Shown here: positions 1 through 5,699 of the stretch, in pieces
Layout of the letters: each line of letters starts with the position of its first letter
How positions within the stretch are numbered: the stretch's first letter is position 1
Source of the DNA: Candidatus Poribacteria bacterium
GTDB lineage: Bacteria > Poribacteria > WGA-4E > PCPOR2b
NCBI GenBank assembly: GCA_027296925.1
Contig: JAPUIP010000669.1
Coordinates: 1-8,317 of the forward strand
DNA length: 8,317 nucleotides
Direction: 5' to 3'
Position numbers and translations under genes: made by a program
The notes under the pieces: generated by a model
What the model was told of the DNA's origin: nothing
Database searches by the model: none
Seen by the model: only the letters and a program-made list of their open reading frames with translations

Positions 1-30
1 ACCGGTAATCAATACTTTACGCTTTGGCAT
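1..30 (-). CDS. 5' end of a probable Rossmann-fold SDR/epimerase (partial)
   Basis: The reverse complement of the first 30 bases reads ATG followed by nine codons, giving MPKRKVLITG, and then runs off the window edge. A short beta strand ending in ITG at the extreme N-terminus is typical of NAD(P)-binding short-chain dehydrogenases and NAD-dependent epimerases, where it leads into the glycine-rich GxxGxxG loop; the loop itself lies outside the window. An AAAGG ribosome site lies at 45-41, ten bases before the ATG. The gene follows the serine hydrolase on the same strand with a 39-base gap and is probably the third gene of the minus-strand operon. The family call rests on ten residues, so it is an inference. 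Confidence 0.6.
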   Translation of the reverse strand, partial: MPKRKVLITG

Positions 31-69
31 ATAACGGTTTCCTTTCTCTTGCGCTTTATAGCGATTGGG

Positions 70-1437
70 TTAGGCTTCACGTATGTGAATCCGGGCGCCC
101 ATCCGCAGCCATCCGATTGCCCCCTCCGGCTTTCGGATGATATCTAACAGCGTTCCCTTAGCGTGACCATCCAGCGCCAGCAGACGATCTTCCTCACACC
201 GGGCAAGTGACATCGGCGGTGGCGCCGGCGGCGGGGGAACATCTTGGGTAGGAAAACCACCCTTGGGCGTGTATTGGGCAATCAGCTTTCCGCCCAGGAT
301 GCCGAGCTCGACATCCCCAAATGGGCGACGATAGCGTCCGACATAGGGCGCCAATTCTGCTTCGGATGATTCGATGGGCTTGGGTTCAGGCACCTCCAGC
401 CCCAAGTACTCCTTCAAGGCCCAGCGGCCGACCTCGCCAGTTACAGCGCCGCCTCGATCGGCATTGGTGAGAATAGCGATAGCGAAATCATGCTCAGGAA
501 TCAACCTGAGGAAAGAAACCTGGCCCACCGTGCCCCCACCATGCGAGAGTTGGCGAGTCTCTCCTATTTCATCGGTCGCCCAGGTCAACCCCCATGCGCT
601 CCCACCCCAAACGGTCACCCGCGGCGTGTGCATCCGGGACAGCGATTCCGACGAGAGCAACTGGGTATCGTCTTCCGTCTTGCCATCACCGAGGTGAAAG
701 CGCGCATAACGGAGCAGATCTTTCACATCGCAGACAAGCCCTCCGGCGGCATAGGCGGCACGCGGTAACGGCCATGGACGGGCGACCTTCGCGCCTTCAT
801 CTGCGTTCTCATGCCCTACCGCAAAGCGATGGGTCATCACATCACCCGCATCCAAGTAACAATGCTTCAAACCGAGCGGTTCAAGAACCAACTCCCGCAA
901 CGCCGCTTGATAGCTTTTTCCGGTCACGACCTCAATGATATGGCCAGCAAGGTAGAAACCGGAATTGTTATAGGAAAAGACCGTGCCAATCGGGGCAAGC
1001 TGTTCCAGGTCAGCCATGTTTGCGACGTACTTGGACGAGGCATCGTCGCCGGCGCTGTTGTCATCAAAAAAATCGCCGGCCCAACCGCCGGTATGGGTAA
1101 GCAGGTGGAAAATCGTCGCCTGGGAAGCAGCCATTTCATCAGCGACCTTGAAAGACGGCACATACGTTCGCACCGTTGCGTCCAGATCCAGCTTACCCAT
1201 TTCCACGAGCCGCATGATGGCCGTGCCAGTGAACGTCTTGGTGATCGACCCAATTTGGAAGAGTGTCTCGTCCGTCACGGACAGCGGGTGATCGACGTTG
1301 GTCACACCGAAACCGGCTGTGGCGGTCACACCTTTATACAATACGCCCACAGCCACACCAGGGACGTCCCGTTTTTTTATAAGTGCGTCAACAGACTTGC
1401 AGAGGCGAGCCCACTTTCCTTCATGATCATTCGCCAT
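70..1437 (-). CDS. Serine hydrolase, beta-lactamase class C / esterase family
   Basis: A 455-residue serine hydrolase of the beta-lactamase superfamily (Pfam Beta-lactamase, PF00144), which includes class C beta-lactamases, DD-peptidases and EstB-like esterases. The three expected active-site motifs are present: SITK at residues 64-67 (nucleophile Ser64, Lys67), YNN at 157-159, and HGG at 299-301 in the KTG-equivalent position. The catalytic domain covers about residues 12-345. A C-terminal domain from about 360 (YVGRY, then VELGILGGKL) resembles the small beta domain often appended to these enzymes. It carries a proline run, PPPPAPPP, at 401-408. No signal peptide is seen, as the N-terminus is charged and polar, so the protein is probably cytoplasmic. 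This fits an esterase or lactone/amide hydrolase better than a periplasmic beta-lactamase. The start is chosen because AAGGAG (1451-1446) lies eight bases upstream. That site overlaps the stop codon of the lactonase-like gene, suggesting coupling. The substrate is unknown. Confidence 0.9.
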   Translation of the reverse strand: MANDHEGKWARLCKSVDALIKKRDVPGVAVGVLYKGVTATAGFGVTNVDHPLSVTDETLFQIGSITKTFTGTAIMRLVEMGKLDLDATVRTYVPSFKVADEMAASQATIFHLLTHTGGWAGDFFDDNSAGDDASSKYVANMADLEQLAPIGTVFSYNNSGFYLAGHIIEVVTGKSYQAALRELVLEPLGLKHCYLDAGDVMTHRFAVGHENADEGAKVARPWPLPRAAYAAGGLVCDVKDLLRYARFHLGDGKTEDDTQLLSSESLSRMHTPRVTVWGGSAWGLTWATDEIGETRQLSHGGGTVGQVSFLRLIPEHDFAIAILTNADRGGAVTGEVGRWALKEYLGLEVPEPKPIESSEAELAPYVGRYRRPFGDVELGILGGKLIAQYTPKGGFPTQDVPPPPAPPPMSLARCEEDRLLALDGHAKGTLLDIIRKPEGAIGWLRMGARIHIREA

Positions 1438-1449
1438 CTTCTTTGCTCC

Positions 1450-2469
1450 TTATTCGTCAGGCATACCGATGATCTGCACCCACATAGATTGGTTTCCAAC
1501 CGTATACGTTTCCAAAGGCGAAAGCGCACCGGTTTGCCTATCGATCCGGTAGGAAGCGAGCCGGCCCGAGGCCTGACCACCGGCGAAAAGGAAGTTTCCT
1601 GTCGGATCGACGGTGAAGGCTCTCGGAACCGCTTCCGTCGGCTGTTGCCCCAGCGCGGTCAACTGACCGGTGGCGTCGTCGATTGCGAACTCGGCGATGC
1701 TGTCGTGACCGCGGTTTGAAACGTACAGGAATTTCCCGTTGGGGGTCATGTGGATTTGCGCACAGGAATTTTCCCCATCGAAATCATCGGGCAACGTTGA
1801 GAGGGTCTGCAACGGTGCCAGGGTACCGGCTGAGGTATCAAAGTGATAGGCGGTCACACTCGACCCCTGTTCATTCGAGAAATAGAGGACATCTTTGTTC
1901 GGATGAAAGCAGAAGTGACGTGGACCGGCGCCCGCTTCCGGGATGACCCTGGGAACGGCGTTGGGCGTCAGTGCACCGGTGTTTTCATCAAACACAAATT
2001 GAAAAATGAGGTTGGGCCCCGCAGTGTGAGGGACAAAGACAAACCTATTGGATGCGTCTGTCTGGATGCAATGCGCCCTTTCGGCGGTGGAAATTGATGC
2101 GATAACCTGACTGCCGACACTCTTGTCCTGGCCGATGGGATGCACGGTTACCTTCCCAGCACCATAATAGGCGGAGAGTAAAAAGTTGCCGTTTCGATCC
2201 GTCGCCATGTAGCACGGGTCGGCATCCAAGGAGGCCGTCCCAATCGCCGATAGACTCCCCGTACTTTGGTCGATGCGGAAACTTGAAATTTCGCGGGTGG
2301 ATCGGACACCGGCATAAAGGAATTTGCGGTCCGGGGAAACTGCGAGCGGTCCAGGAGAACCGCCGACTGCAACATCTTCCTGGAACACGAGTTGCCCCGT
2401 ATCCGCGTCCATATTGAAGCGCGAAATTTTGTTCTCTGATCCGACAACAATGTAAGCGTGATATCTCAT
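1450..2469 (-). CDS. Lactonase-like seven-bladed beta-propeller protein
   Basis: A 339-residue protein of the lactonase family (PF10282), which contains bacterial 6-phosphogluconolactonase Pgl/YbhE and muconate-lactonizing-type propellers. The repeated blade pattern is visible: an 'I..F.ID..TG.L' segment followed by 'G.P..L...P.....LY....' recurs along the chain, for example at 15-28, 62-75, 156-168, 206-217, 258-272 and 305-318. Family-typical motifs are GPRHFCFHP (182-190), FLYVSNRGHDSI (247-258) and PRAFTVDPTGNFLFAGG (282-298). The length matches the family and no signal peptide is seen, so the protein is probably cytosolic. The expected role is hydrolysis of a sugar or aromatic lactone, but many family members have no proven substrate and true Pgl activity is not assured. 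The ATG at 2469 is supported by GGGGAGG at 2484-2478, eight bases upstream. It is the first gene of the minus-strand operon. Confidence 0.88.
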   Translation of the reverse strand: MRYHAYIVVGSENKISRFNMDADTGQLVFQEDVAVGGSPGPLAVSPDRKFLYAGVRSTREISSFRIDQSTGSLSAIGTASLDADPCYMATDRNGNFLLSAYYGAGKVTVHPIGQDKSVGSQVIASISTAERAHCIQTDASNRFVFVPHTAGPNLIFQFVFDENTGALTPNAVPRVIPEAGAGPRHFCFHPNKDVLYFSNEQGSSVTAYHFDTSAGTLAPLQTLSTLPDDFDGENSCAQIHMTPNGKFLYVSNRGHDSIAEFAIDDATGQLTALGQQPTEAVPRAFTVDPTGNFLFAGGQASGRLASYRIDRQTGALSPLETYTVGNQSMWVQIIGMPDE

Positions 2470-2477
2470 TTTAATTT

Positions 2478-2484
2478 CCTCCCC
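2478..2484 (-). promoter_or_regulatory. Ribosome binding site of the lactonase gene
   Basis: GGGGAGG on the minus strand, eight bases before the ATG at 2469. It is a strong site and decides the start of the lactonase-like gene. Confidence 0.8.
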
Positions 2485-2607
2485 TTTTGAGTTTTTATAC
2501 CCAATCCACTTGAGACGAGTGACCTGAGAAAAAACTATGTCCGGCGTGGATCTGTCCCATCTTGAAAAGTCGAATCTGTACTGCCCTTGTGCGATGAAGG
2601 CGCGAGT

Positions 2608-2637
2608 ACTATATCACCATTCATAATACCGGGTCAA
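2608..2637 (-). promoter_or_regulatory. Sigma-70-like promoter for the lactonase-hydrolase operon
   Basis: On the minus strand TTGACC (2637-2632) and TATAGT (2613-2608) are separated by 18 bases. Each box matches the sigma-70 consensus at five of six positions. The predicted start of transcription near 2601 gives a leader of about 130 bases before the lactonase ATG at 2469. No other gene lies between, so this is the best candidate for the operon's main promoter. Prediction from sequence only. Confidence 0.6.
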
Positions 2638-2904
2638 GCGAATTGATCGCTGAATGACTTTCAGGTGTCGGGCAAGATTCGCGACTACAGTTGCTCGAAC
2701 TCGATAGCTTATACCATGAACGGATTGAAATTTTTCAGAAGAGTCAGGACGCCGATGAACGCGGATTTTCAGGAGACGTTAAAAGCGATAGCGACAAAAT
2801 GGCACCGGCTCGGTTGCTTGCCAGGCGGGGGTTGCATGCGATTCCGGTCAAACTGATGTTTCCGTTTTTATCTGTGTATATCTCGTTCCGCAAGACAGAT
2901 CGCC

Positions 2905-2949
2905 AAAAAAGTTTCAATGACCTCTGTCACAAAATGGGCTCATTGAAAC
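2905..2949 (-). terminator. Hairpin plus T6 on the minus strand: terminator or 3' end of a small RNA
   Basis: On the minus strand GTTTCAATGA (2949-2940) and its exact complement TCATTGAAAC (2920-2911) form a 10-bp stem around a 19-base loop. TTTTTT (2910-2905) follows at once, the layout of a Rho-independent terminator. The stem is AT-rich and the loop large, so it would be a modest terminator. No minus-strand gene ends just upstream. It may instead close a short RNA started from the TATAAT at 2966-2961, or block antisense transcription. Confidence 0.45.
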
Positions 2950-2960
2950 CTACAAATGGT

Positions 2961-2966
2961 ATTATA
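2961..2966 (-). promoter_or_regulatory. Possible -10 box of a short minus-strand transcript
   Basis: A perfect TATAAT on the minus strand. A partial -35 (TTGATC, 2992-2987) lies 20 bases upstream, longer than the usual 16-18, so the promoter call is weak. Transcription would start near 2954 and meet the hairpin plus T6 within about 50 bases, which makes a very short RNA conceivable. Confidence 0.25.
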
Positions 2967-2983
2967 GGGCTTGCCGGTTTTCC

Positions 2984-2997
2984 CTCGATCAATCGAG
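2984..2997. repeat. 14-bp palindrome, possible operator
   Basis: CTCGAT and ATCGAG flank a two-base centre (CA), a perfect 6+6 inverted repeat. It overlaps the -35 region of the possible minus-strand promoter with TATAAT at 2966-2961. It lies 50 bases upstream of the possible plus-strand promoter at 3047. Its placement between divergent signals would suit a dimeric regulator, but no regulator gene is in the window. Confidence 0.3.
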
Positions 2998-3046
2998 CAA
3001 CGACAAATCCACGGCTGGTAGCCATCGACAACGTCATTATCTTCAT

Positions 3047-3076
3047 GTGACAAAGTCAAGGTAAATATGCTACCAT
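3047..3076 (+). promoter_or_regulatory. Possible promoter for the small ORF and aldo/keto reductase
   Basis: GTGACA (3047-3052, five of six matches to TTGACA) and TACCAT (3071-3076, four of six to TATAAT) are 18 bases apart, with TGC immediately before the -10 as an extended element. The predicted start near 3083 gives a leader of about 45 bases to the GTG at 3128. The -10 is imperfect, so support is moderate at best. Confidence 0.35.
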
Positions 3077-3127
3077 TATTCCAGAGTTCACGCAAGATCT
3101 GTCATTGTTCATTTTAGGAGCTGGCTG

Positions 3128-3277
3128 GTGTGGGAACTTGCGCCGGAGCAAGCCGATTGGGGGTCCCATGAAATCCAGGTCTGTTTGGTGGAACAGGATG
3201 CGCGGCTCAGGGTTTCACTGGTGGTGCAGCATGTGGAGTTCTATATCAATTACAAATCAAGTGAATGTACATCATAG
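3128..3277 (+). CDS. Small ORF (49 aa) upstream of and coupled to the aldo/keto reductase
   Basis: A short reading frame with a GTG start, beginning MWELAPEQADWGSHEIQVCL (GTG read as Met) and ending in TAG at 3275-3277. It is supported by AGGAG at 3116-3120 with a seven-base spacing to the GTG. Its first 38 codons mostly end in G or C, as in the neighbouring genes. Its stop overlaps the AGGGAGGA ribosome site of the aldo/keto reductase, as in translationally coupled genes. The middle (HEIQVCLVEQ, then LRVSLVVQHVEFYINY) alternates hydrophobic and polar residues like beta strands. There are two cysteines, no signal peptide and no membrane segment. I do not recognise the family. It could be a genuine small protein, a leader peptide controlling the AKR, or the tail of a lost gene, as the frame stays open back to 3065. 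Confidence 0.42.
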   Translation: MWELAPEQADWGSHEIQVCLVEQDARLRVSLVVQHVEFYINYKSSECTS

Positions 3278-3288
3278 GGAGGACGCTC

Positions 3289-4140
3289 ATGGAGTATCGT
3301 CAATTCGGAAATACTGGCATGCGGTTAAGCGCTGTGGGACTGGGAGGGCTGCTGGCGCATTATGAGGGCGTCTGCGGTCATCCGCCGCCCGATGAGAAAC
3401 GACAGATTTACCTGCGGGCGGCCGAACTGGGAGTCAACCTGTTCGACATGGGTTATGGGGATGAGGTCCATATCCCAGTAGAGCTGAAGGGTGCTCGCGA
3501 GAATCGTTACTTCTCGTTGAAGGTCGGCGCGCCCCAGCCCGCGGAGCTCGAGGGTGTGGTCGAGAAGCATCTCAGGAACATACGTAGAGATGCAATCGAT
3601 ATCCTCCGCGTGCACCACTATGCGTACATGGAAAGTGATCAACTGGCCGAGCAGATCTCCCTGCTCAAACAGACGGGGAAGGTGCAATCGCTCTGTCTCA
3701 TCCGCCACTTCCGCGCGGACCAGGGGGCCTACGTTGAACGCGGGCCGGAGCCCGAAGCTGACGCGGACCTGGTCATCTATAACTACGTGTGCCGTTGGCA
3801 GGCGCCGGGCATCGAACGCTCCGCCAAGGCCGGGAAAGGCGTCCTGATAATGAAAGCGCTCGGCAGCCAATGGCTGAGTTGGGCGGATAAAACGCAAACG
3901 GACTGGACGCAGGCGACAAAGGAGACCATCGTGAAACTATCCCCCCGGGGAGAGGGGATGCGCAGCGACTTGGAGCTCGCGTATCCGATCATCGCCGGTC
4001 CATGGCACGAACTTGCCGAGCCGGGGGAAGATATTCCACGGACGAACCGGGCGGTGCGCTGGGTACTGGAAAACCAAGCGGTGAGCAGCATCTTGGTGGC
4101 ATTTGCCAGCGTTGCTGAGTTAGAGGAAGCTCTGGTGTAA
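3289..4140 (+). CDS. Aldo/keto reductase family protein with atypical motifs
   Basis: A 283-residue member of the aldo/keto reductase superfamily (PF00248, a TIM barrel using NADPH to interconvert carbonyls and alcohols). The N-terminus is classic (MEYRQFGNTGMRLSAVGLGG). The likely tetrad is Asp53, Tyr56, Lys78 (FSLKVG) and His109 (DILRVHH). Two points are unusual. Asp and Tyr are only three residues apart (FDMGYG), where most family members have five. The usual G-x-S-(N/G/H) motif after strand 5 reads CLIRH (136-140), losing the Ser/Asn that normally holds the nicotinamide. The protein ends at LEEALV, where relatives usually have another C-terminal helix, and it lacks a ferredoxin-like 4Fe-4S tail. 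The ATG at 3289 is chosen over the in-frame ATG at 3265 because AGGGAGGA (3276-3283) lies five bases before it. The substrate is unknown, and activity may be altered. Confidence 0.85.
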   Translation: MEYRQFGNTGMRLSAVGLGGLLAHYEGVCGHPPPDEKRQIYLRAAELGVNLFDMGYGDEVHIPVELKGARENRYFSLKVGAPQPAELEGVVEKHLRNIRRDAIDILRVHHYAYMESDQLAEQISLLKQTGKVQSLCLIRHFRADQGAYVERGPEPEADADLVIYNYVCRWQAPGIERSAKAGKGVLIMKALGSQWLSWADKTQTDWTQATKETIVKLSPRGEGMRSDLELAYPIIAGPWHELAEPGEDIPRTNRAVRWVLENQAVSSILVAFASVAELEEALV

Positions 4141-4289
4141 TACGCATCTACGGTTCAGTCATTTGCCAAAGTCAAACTGAGCTCACCAATTTTTGGGTTC
4201 TCTTTTTTTCTGAAGCATGCTATAATCTGGGCGATTTCAGGCAAAACCAACAAAAGCTACGTCGAGGAATCTCCGGAGGAGGGAAATGC
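4141..4289 (+). other. Leader and promoter region of the Mo hydroxylase operon
   Basis: This non-coding gap of 149 bases follows the AKR stop. It carries a pyrimidine-rich stretch with seven T (4203-4209), the extended -10 promoter at 4218-4226 and the strong ribosome site GGAGGAGGG (4275-4283). Only a very weak CCAA/TTGG hairpin lies before the T-rich run, so a proper terminator for the AKR unit is not evident and read-through into the Mo operon is possible. No riboswitch-like fold was recognised in the roughly 57-base leader. Confidence 0.5.
4218..4226 (+). promoter_or_regulatory. Extended -10 promoter of the Mo hydroxylase operon
   Basis: TGCTATAAT contains a perfect TATAAT (4221-4226) with the TGn extension. 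The -35 region 17 bases upstream (TTCTCT, 4198-4203) matches only half of the consensus, as is usual for extended -10 promoters. Transcription would begin near 4233, about 57 bases ahead of the first gene. Confidence 0.6.
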
Positions 4290-5168
4290 ATGATTGATTG
4301 TCACTACGTTGAGCCGACCACGGTTGACGAAGCCTGCAGGTTGTTAGCCGAACATGGCGACGGCGGGATGGTTGTTGCGGGAGGACAGGTTCTTAGCCTA
4401 TTGCGGTATCACGGATTAATCGAGCCGTCATGCCTGGTCAGTCTCCAGCATGTTGCCGGGTTGGACGGCATCACCGCCGAGGAGGAGGGTGTGAAAATTG
4501 GTGCGATGGTGACACTGCACCGACTGGAAAGTGTAGGCCAAGAGCACCCAACACTGTGGGCGCTGAGCGAGGCTGTCAAAAACATCGCGGATAGACAAAT
4601 CCGCAACCACGGAACACTGAGCGGCAACATCTGCGCGGCGCATCAAGCAAGTGATATTAACACAGTCTTAATGGCGCTTAACGCCTCAGTAAAACTGGTC
4701 AACCCCAACGGCGAACGCATCGTCAATCTGCACGATTTTGTCACGGACGCGTTTACCACGACCGCCGAACCGGGCGAGTTATTGACGGAGGTCATCGTCC
4801 CGCACTTTGCCACACCACGCTCGGCGGCTGCCTACCACAGGTTCGCCCTGCGCGCCGGTGATTATCCGGTCGTCAGTGTCGGCACGTTCGTCAGCCTTGA
4901 TGAGGCAGGGCTATGTCTGGAGGGGCGTATTGTTCTTGGCAACTGTCTTGGCGCGCCAACCCACGCCGCCGAGGCAGAGCAGCGACTTCAGGGATGCAAC
5001 GTCGTTCAAGACGACCAATCGCTTGCCGAAGCCGCCAACCTCGCTGCCGCCAATGTTACCCCATGGGATGAGCCGATGGCGTCGGGGGAATACAAAAAGG
5101 ACCTCGTCAGCGTACTGACGCGGGAGGCGTTAACGGAGGCCGTGGCAAGCGCTGTTGCGGTAAAATGA
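4290..5168 (+). CDS. Molybdenum hydroxylase FAD-binding subunit (medium subunit, CoxM/XDH type)
   Basis: A 292-residue FAD subunit of the xanthine oxidase family (FAD_binding_5, PF00941, then CO_deh_flav_C, PF03450). It passes electrons from the [2Fe-2S] subunit to an outside acceptor. The first FAD-binding motif is seen as VVAGGQ at 28-33. The second is RNHGTLSGN at 105-113, followed by the aligned ASD at 120-122. The usual TIGGN is TLSGN here, with Ser111 in place of a glycine. The C-terminal domain ends in the expected Y-x-x-x-L-x-x-x-L-x-x-x-A pattern (EYKKDLVSVLTREALTEAV). There is no cysteine-rich insert like the one carrying the extra 4Fe-4S cluster in 4-hydroxybenzoyl-CoA reductase. 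The ATG at 4290 lies six bases after GGAGGAGGG; an ATG at 4286 in another frame stops at once. It is the first gene of the M-S-L operon. Confidence 0.93.
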   Translation: MIDCHYVEPTTVDEACRLLAEHGDGGMVVAGGQVLSLLRYHGLIEPSCLVSLQHVAGLDGITAEEEGVKIGAMVTLHRLESVGQEHPTLWALSEAVKNIADRQIRNHGTLSGNICAAHQASDINTVLMALNASVKLVNPNGERIVNLHDFVTDAFTTTAEPGELLTEVIVPHFATPRSAAAYHRFALRAGDYPVVSVGTFVSLDEAGLCLEGRIVLGNCLGAPTHAAEAEQRLQGCNVVQDDQSLAEAANLAAANVTPWDEPMASGEYKKDLVSVLTREALTEAVASAVAVK

Positions 5169-5192
5169 GAACAGACGATTGGAGGGGTTTTA

Positions 5193-5663
5193 ATGAAATA
5201 TCCACTGTCGTTGACCGTCAATGACGAAAACTATGACATCCTCGTTGAGCCTTACCATACCTTGATGGAGGCAATTCGTGATGGGGTTGGGCTAACGGGG
5301 ACCAAGTGTGCCTGCGATGATGGACGCTGCGGTGCTTGCACGGTCTTATTGGATGGAACGTTGGTGAAATCCTGTTTGGTGCCTGCGTTACAGGCGCAGG
5401 GCAAATCGGTCTTGACCATCGAAGGGTTGGGGACACCTGATAATCTGCACCCGCTGCAGGTTGCGTTTCTTGAACACGGTGCCGTGCAGTGCGGTTACTG
5501 TACCCCAGGGATGCTGCTGACCGCGAAGAATTTACTGGACGAAAACCCGGATCCGACTGAAGAAGACATCCGCACCGCGCTCCGCGGAAATTTGTGCCGT
5601 TGCGGGGTTTATACCCATGCGACACAAGCGATTCTGAGCACGGCGAAGCGTGATACAGCTTAG
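5193..5663 (+). CDS. Molybdenum hydroxylase [2Fe-2S] subunit (small subunit)
   Basis: A 156-residue iron-sulfur subunit with two [2Fe-2S] domains, carrying electrons from the Mo cofactor to FAD. The N-terminal plant-ferredoxin-like domain (Fer2) holds Cys41, Cys46, Cys49 and Cys61 in the pattern C-x4-C-G-x-C-x11-C. The C-terminal helical domain (Fer2_2, PF01799) holds Cys100 and Cys103 (CGYC) and Cys135 and Cys137 (CRC, within RGNLCRCG). All eight ligands are present, and the length is typical. An extra Cys39 sits next to the first ligand. The first turn reads GTKCACDDGRCGAC where relatives often have GTKxGCxxGxCGAC, so a Gly is replaced by Ala. GGAGGGG (5181-5187) gives a clear start. The gene begins 24 bases after the FAD subunit and ends 36 bases before the large subunit. 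Confidence 0.95.
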   Translation: MKYPLSLTVNDENYDILVEPYHTLMEAIRDGVGLTGTKCACDDGRCGACTVLLDGTLVKSCLVPALQAQGKSVLTIEGLGTPDNLHPLQVAFLEHGAVQCGYCTPGMLLTAKNLLDENPDPTEEDIRTALRGNLCRCGVYTHATQAILSTAKRDTA

Positions 5664-5683
5664 GACAATGGTTGCTCGCGAAT

Positions 5684-5690
5684 AAGGAGG
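5684..5690 (+). promoter_or_regulatory. Ribosome binding site of the large subunit gene
   Basis: AAGGAGG, nine bases before the ATG at 5700. It fixes the start of the molybdopterin subunit, which is also supported by the conserved N-terminus VGTSIKRIDG. Confidence 0.75.
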
Positions 5691-5699
5691 CAATTATCT

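Larger units (their letters stand above)
2638..3127. other. Gene-poor spacer between divergent transcription units
   Basis: About 490 bases between the lactonase promoter and the small ORF that precedes the aldo/keto reductase, with no convincing complete gene. A plus-strand open frame runs from 2658 to 3050. It reads protein-like up to about 2850 (for example RLQLLELDSLYHERIEIFQK), but it has only a TTG start at 2691, no ribosome site and no recognised family. It could be a decayed gene remnant or chance. Structured elements are an inverted repeat at 2870-2875/2895-2900 (ATCTGT/ACAGAT), the larger hairpin at 2905-2949, a perfect palindrome at 2984-2997 and a possible plus promoter at 3047-3076. 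Confidence 0.6.

Noticed and set aside
70..1437. Antibiotic-resistance class C beta-lactamase
   Set aside because: No signal peptide, HGG in place of KTG, an extra C-terminal domain and a lactonase neighbour all fit an esterase-like hydrolase better.
811..1719. Long plus-strand open frame of 302 codons
   Set aside because: It lies antisense across the serine hydrolase and the 3' end of the lactonase gene, both with clear family motifs. Its protein has no recognisable motif, and it is a shadow frame.
2911..2949. CRISPR array
   Set aside because: Only a single repeat-like unit, with no spacers or cas genes. The palindrome plus T6 is better explained as a terminator-type hairpin.
3265..3288. 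Upstream ATG at 3265 as the start of the aldo/keto reductase
   Set aside because: The eight extra residues do not fit the family N-terminus, and the strong AGGGAGGA site lies between this ATG and the better one at 3289.
3325..3897. Minus-strand open frame of 190 codons
   Set aside because: Antisense to the aldo/keto reductase, whose motifs are clear; no independent support.
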